NCBI GenBank assembly: GCA_051275515.1
Contig: JBNMOT010000080.1
Coordinates: 1-15,552 of the forward strand
Source: Oleispira sp051275515
GTDB lineage: Bacteria > Pseudomonadota > Gammaproteobacteria > Pseudomonadales > Oceanobacteraceae
Length of the DNA: 15,552 nt
Direction: 5' to 3'
The position numbers were made by a program, and so were the translations under genes. A model generated the notes under the pieces. The model made no database searches, was not told the DNA's origin, and saw only the letters and a list, made by a program, of their open reading frames with translations. Positions 13,206-15,552 of the stretch are shown piece by piece (the first letter of the stretch is position 1; every line of letters begins with the position of its first letter).

Positions 13206-13949
13206 TTATTCGCGGCTTAGTAAAAGAGCCAATTGTGCTACGGAGTCAATAGCGGCGATAAGAGAGGTATCTTCGATTAAGGTATTCTTTTGATAGGCCA
13301 TTAGCATGCCATCACTAATTTCTATGTGAAGGTTCGGATGCGCCAAAAGCCAGTGAATTACTGACTTTTCGTCTTCTGCTGTCGAGCAGACATGTTGAAT
13401 AAAGCGATAAGCTTGGTTAGCGTCATTGGTATATACGTCAATTTTTGACGCGCTGCCGACATCATTTCGTAAGACTTTGGGTCTTTTGTGATCCTCCAAA
13501 GCCGTGAGTTTTTGCAATCGGTATTGGTTTTTCATCGATTGCTGGTGGCTCAGGTCGTTAAAGGCATCTTTATTAGAATAGAAGCGGTTTATGCTTAGAT
13601 GCAGGTTTTTGAACTCATTCCCTAGGGTGAGGGTGAATAAAATTATACTACTATTATGAATACCTAAAGGCTCTATTGCTCGACAGTCAAAAGTATTGAA
13701 TGCCAATCCCGCGTATTCGTTATCTGCTTGAATAAAATGTCTAAAAATTACATTTTGACTGTAGTTTAGCAATCCAAAGTCTGCGTATTTGATGTCATCA
13801 TTAAAGTTGACGAATTCTTGATATTGCCAGTTGTTCTCTTGTGCTATTTGGCGAATTTTAGCACTGCGTGTATTTTTGTTGAGCAAAATTAATAGCATGG
13901 CGATGAGTGTAACAACACTTAAAATTATAAAGGTGAATATCAGCTGCAT
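13206..13949 (-). CDS. Hypothetical membrane-anchored protein, 247 residues
   Basis: I do not recognise this protein. It has one N-terminal hydrophobic segment (residues 3-23, with LLILLNKNTR marking its end and basic residues after it), which suggests an inner-membrane anchor with the rest in the cytoplasm. The remaining 220 residues are soluble, rich in Asn, with no clear catalytic or metal motif. Its opening, a membrane helix followed by IRQIAQENNWQYQEF, resembles many small uncharacterised proteins of marine gammaproteobacteria, which is only an impression. AGGAGAG just before the ATG is a strong ribosome binding site. It is probably co-transcribed with the downstream lipase (57-base gap) and divergent from the crotonase gene by 59 bases. 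Confidence 0.75.
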   Translation of the reverse strand: MQLIFTFIILSVVTLIAMLLILLNKNTRSAKIRQIAQENNWQYQEFVNFNDDIKYADFGLLNYSQNVIFRHFIQADNEYAGLAFNTFDCRAIEPLGIHNSSIILFTLTLGNEFKNLHLSINRFYSNKDAFNDLSHQQSMKNQYRLQKLTALEDHKRPKVLRNDVGSASKIDVYTNDANQAYRFIQHVCSTAEDEKSVIHWLLAHPNLHIEISDGMLMAYQKNTLIEDTSLIAAIDSVAQLALLLSRE

Positions 13950-14008
13950 TTTTGCTCTCCTAACCTGTACTATAAAAAATAATAATTTTGTATGTTGAAG
14001 AGTCTACC

Positions 14009-15223
14009 ATGACTAAAAAGCCGGTTAGTAACAAAACTAAATCAGTCCCTCGATCAGAAACAAAAGAAGCGTCGGTATTAGCGAAAGAAATAGTCAGTAA
14101 TGATGGTCGCTATCGCATTGGTATTATGATTTTGAATTCAACAAAAACCATGAATGCCGTTGATCTTGAGATGGTGAATCTTATTGATGGCATTCTAGCT
14201 CGTTGGCAGGCTGATGATGGCATTGTGGCGATGGTTATGTGTGGCGCAGGTGATAAAGCATTCTCTGCTGGAGGTGATATTCGTCAGTTATACGATAGTA
14301 TTCAGGCGGAAGGTGACGAGCATTTAAAGTACGCGGATGCTTTTTTTCATGGCGAATATAGTAAAAACTATCGAGTTCATCTCGTGGGTAAGCCGCTTAT
14401 CGCTTGGGGGCATGGCTTTGTGATGGGGGGCGGTTTAGGCTTATTTATTGGTGCGAGCCATCGAGTTGGAACCGAGACCTTAAAGCTGGCTTGGCCTGAA
14501 ATTCGCATTGGTTTATTTCCCGATGTGGCGGGCAGTTATTATTTAAGTCGCTTGCCTTTCCCTCTTGGTCATTGGATGGCGCTTTCGGGTAGTCAAATGA
14601 ATGCTATCGATTGTAAGCACGTTGGCTTAGTCAATTATTGTCTGCCTAATAGCGAATTAGAGGGATTAATCGAACAGTTGCGTCACCAGCCTTGGCAAGA
14701 AAATAAGGCGATGAATAATCAATATGTTAGAACGTTATTAACGCGTATCGAGCAGCAGAGTAATACGGCATTTCCATCGTCGAATCTTGCCCATAGCCAA
14801 GGCATCATTGAGTCATTATTTACGGATATGTTGGGGCAGCATTTCACATCGTTAGCGGATAATAAATCAGCGTTAGAAGCGATCGCCTTCAAAATTAATG
14901 CCGTAAAAAGTGAGAATGTTTGGTTCAACCAAGGCCGTGATAACTTTAATGCGGGCTGTCCTGCAACGGCGCATCTTATTATGCGTCAATTGCAGTTAGG
15001 GAAAAATATGACATTGAAGGAAGTAGTGAAGTGGGAGCTTATTTTAGCGTTACAGTCCATTCGCCATCCTGATTTTGCTGAGGGAATTCGCGCAATGGTG
15101 GTCGATAAAGATTTTAAACCTAAATGGCAGCATGATTCAGTAAAAGACGTCACTAATGAATGGATAGAGGCCTTGTTAGCGCCACTTTGGCCTGATAGTG
15201 AACACCCATTCGATCAGTTATAA
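14009..15223 (+). CDS. Enoyl-CoA hydratase/isomerase family, 3-hydroxyisobutyryl-CoA hydrolase-like
   Basis: This 404-residue crotonase-fold protein looks most like 3-hydroxyisobutyryl-CoA hydrolase (valine breakdown). Evidence is AFSAGGDIRQLY (84-95), oxyanion-hole loop GHGFVMGGGLGL (134-145), WPEIRIGLFPDVAGSYYLSR (162-181) with Glu164 and Asp172 in the positions expected for hydrolase catalysis, and the C-terminal HPDFAEGIRAMVVDKD. It is longer than the usual ~350-385 residues owing to a Lys/Ser-rich N-terminus of about 25 residues. The start is ATG 14009, with GAAGAG six bases upstream; the frame is open from a TTG at 13988 without support. No other valine-pathway gene is near, so a different beta-hydroxyacyl-CoA could be the real substrate. 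Confidence 0.88.
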   Translation: MTKKPVSNKTKSVPRSETKEASVLAKEIVSNDGRYRIGIMILNSTKTMNAVDLEMVNLIDGILARWQADDGIVAMVMCGAGDKAFSAGGDIRQLYDSIQAEGDEHLKYADAFFHGEYSKNYRVHLVGKPLIAWGHGFVMGGGLGLFIGASHRVGTETLKLAWPEIRIGLFPDVAGSYYLSRLPFPLGHWMALSGSQMNAIDCKHVGLVNYCLPNSELEGLIEQLRHQPWQENKAMNNQYVRTLLTRIEQQSNTAFPSSNLAHSQGIIESLFTDMLGQHFTSLADNKSALEAIAFKINAVKSENVWFNQGRDNFNAGCPATAHLIMRQLQLGKNMTLKEVVKWELILALQSIRHPDFAEGIRAMVVDKDFKPKWQHDSVKDVTNEWIEALLAPLWPDSEHPFDQL

Positions 15224-15233
15224 ATCGTTTGCT

Positions 15234-15552
15234 TTAGCATTCGAAGAGGTCTTGAGCGAGTTCGATTTTAGCGGTAAGTAGATCGAATTCTTCGTCAACA
15301 GTGCTGCTACTCCAGCCCATTCTTTCTATCGCTGCAATATCAGCCCACGGTAAGCGTTCATTTTTAGGGCATATTCTGTTATTAGCAATCGTGACAAGGT
15401 CACAGAGATCAATGTGACTGGTATAACGATTATGGTCACAGTAATTTTGAGGAATGTCGGCAATAGAGCGAGGAAATTGCCAGTGGCTTAAAATACTCTC
15501 TCCCAGCATCGGGTGTATTTTATCGATTGCTGTATTTAATTCTTCCAATGAA
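15234..15552 (-). CDS. HDOD-domain protein, C-terminal part (runs off the window)
   Basis: The frame is open to the right edge, so only the last 106 or so residues are seen. The stretch KIHPMLGESILSHWQFPRSI followed by IPQNYCDHNR is characteristic of the HDOD output domain, a non-enzymatic relative of HD phosphohydrolases common in signalling proteins of gammaproteobacteria. Next comes a helix-rich tail (LCDLVTIANNRICP then WADIAAIERMGW). No receiver or other N-terminal domain can be judged from this piece. It converges with the crotonase gene with only ten bases between the stops, and no terminator fits in the gap. The call rests on motif resemblance only. Confidence 0.75.
   Translation of the reverse strand, partial: SLEELNTAIDKIHPMLGESILSHWQFPRSIADIPQNYCDHNRYTSHIDLCDLVTIANNRICPKNERLPWADIAAIERMGWSSSTVDEEFDLLTAKIELAQDLFEC

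Noticed and set aside
10917..15223. A dedicated lipid-degradation operon or island
   Set aside because: The genes lie on both strands in at least four transcription units with separate control regions and normal composition; shared theme is not evidence of one system.
1..15552. CRISPR arrays, tRNA/rRNA genes, insertion sequences, phage or toxin-antitoxin genes
   Set aside because: No regularly spaced repeats, cloverleaf-like segments, transposase or integrase frames, or terminal inverted repeats were found on either strand.

Overview
This is an ordinary chromosomal stretch of a gammaproteobacterium, moderately AT-rich. The gene content and protein sequences fit a marine Oceanospirillales-type relative of Pseudomonas; genera such as Oleispira, Bermanella or Thalassolituus are a guess from protein style and were not searched. 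No rRNA, tRNA, CRISPR array, insertion sequence or phage gene was seen. Coding density is high and short overlapping stops and starts are common.

Layout. (1) 1-1390: the last codons of fadB and all of fadA, the fatty-acid beta-oxidation operon, closed by a strong terminator. (2) 1528-1865: a small acidic zinc-ribbon protein with its own terminator. (3) 1877-3679, minus strand: a tightly coupled four-gene operon read as arsC-like, wrbA, DUF2069 membrane protein, ytoQ. (4) 3796-5612, plus strand, divergent from it: yihY and a TlpA-like thioredoxin lipoprotein, overlapping by four bases. (5) 5613-5873: a spacer with two mini-ORFs, a hairpin and a 24-bp near-palindrome, leading into an unrecognised 120-residue gene. 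(6) 6281-8638, minus strand: proS followed three bases later by a lytic transglycosylase. From memory, the arsC/wrbA/DUF2069, yihY, thioredoxin and proS order resembles the PA0948-PA0956 neighbourhood of Pseudomonas aeruginosa, so this part is probably ancestral. (7) 8868-10705: a leucine-rich-repeat protein kinase whose start lies in a perfect 11-bp inverted repeat, followed by a DUF1294 membrane protein. (8) 10917-12086: two divergent hotdog-fold thioesterases separated by 312 bases. (9) 12147-13949, minus strand: a Lip1-type lipase/esterase lipoprotein downstream of an unrecognised membrane-anchored protein. (10) 14009-15223: a 3-hydroxyisobutyryl-CoA hydrolase-like crotonase. (11) 15234 to the end: the C-terminal part of an HDOD signalling protein.

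Functionally, the two ends lean towards acyl-CoA and lipid metabolism (FadBA, two thioesterases, lipase, crotonase). The middle is housekeeping: tRNA charging, peptidoglycan turnover, redox. The least explained parts are the LRR kinase with its short activation segment and start-site inverted repeat, the hypothetical genes at 5874 and 13949, and the mini-ORFs with good ribosome binding sites at 5655 and 10839. No clearly new multi-gene system is evident.
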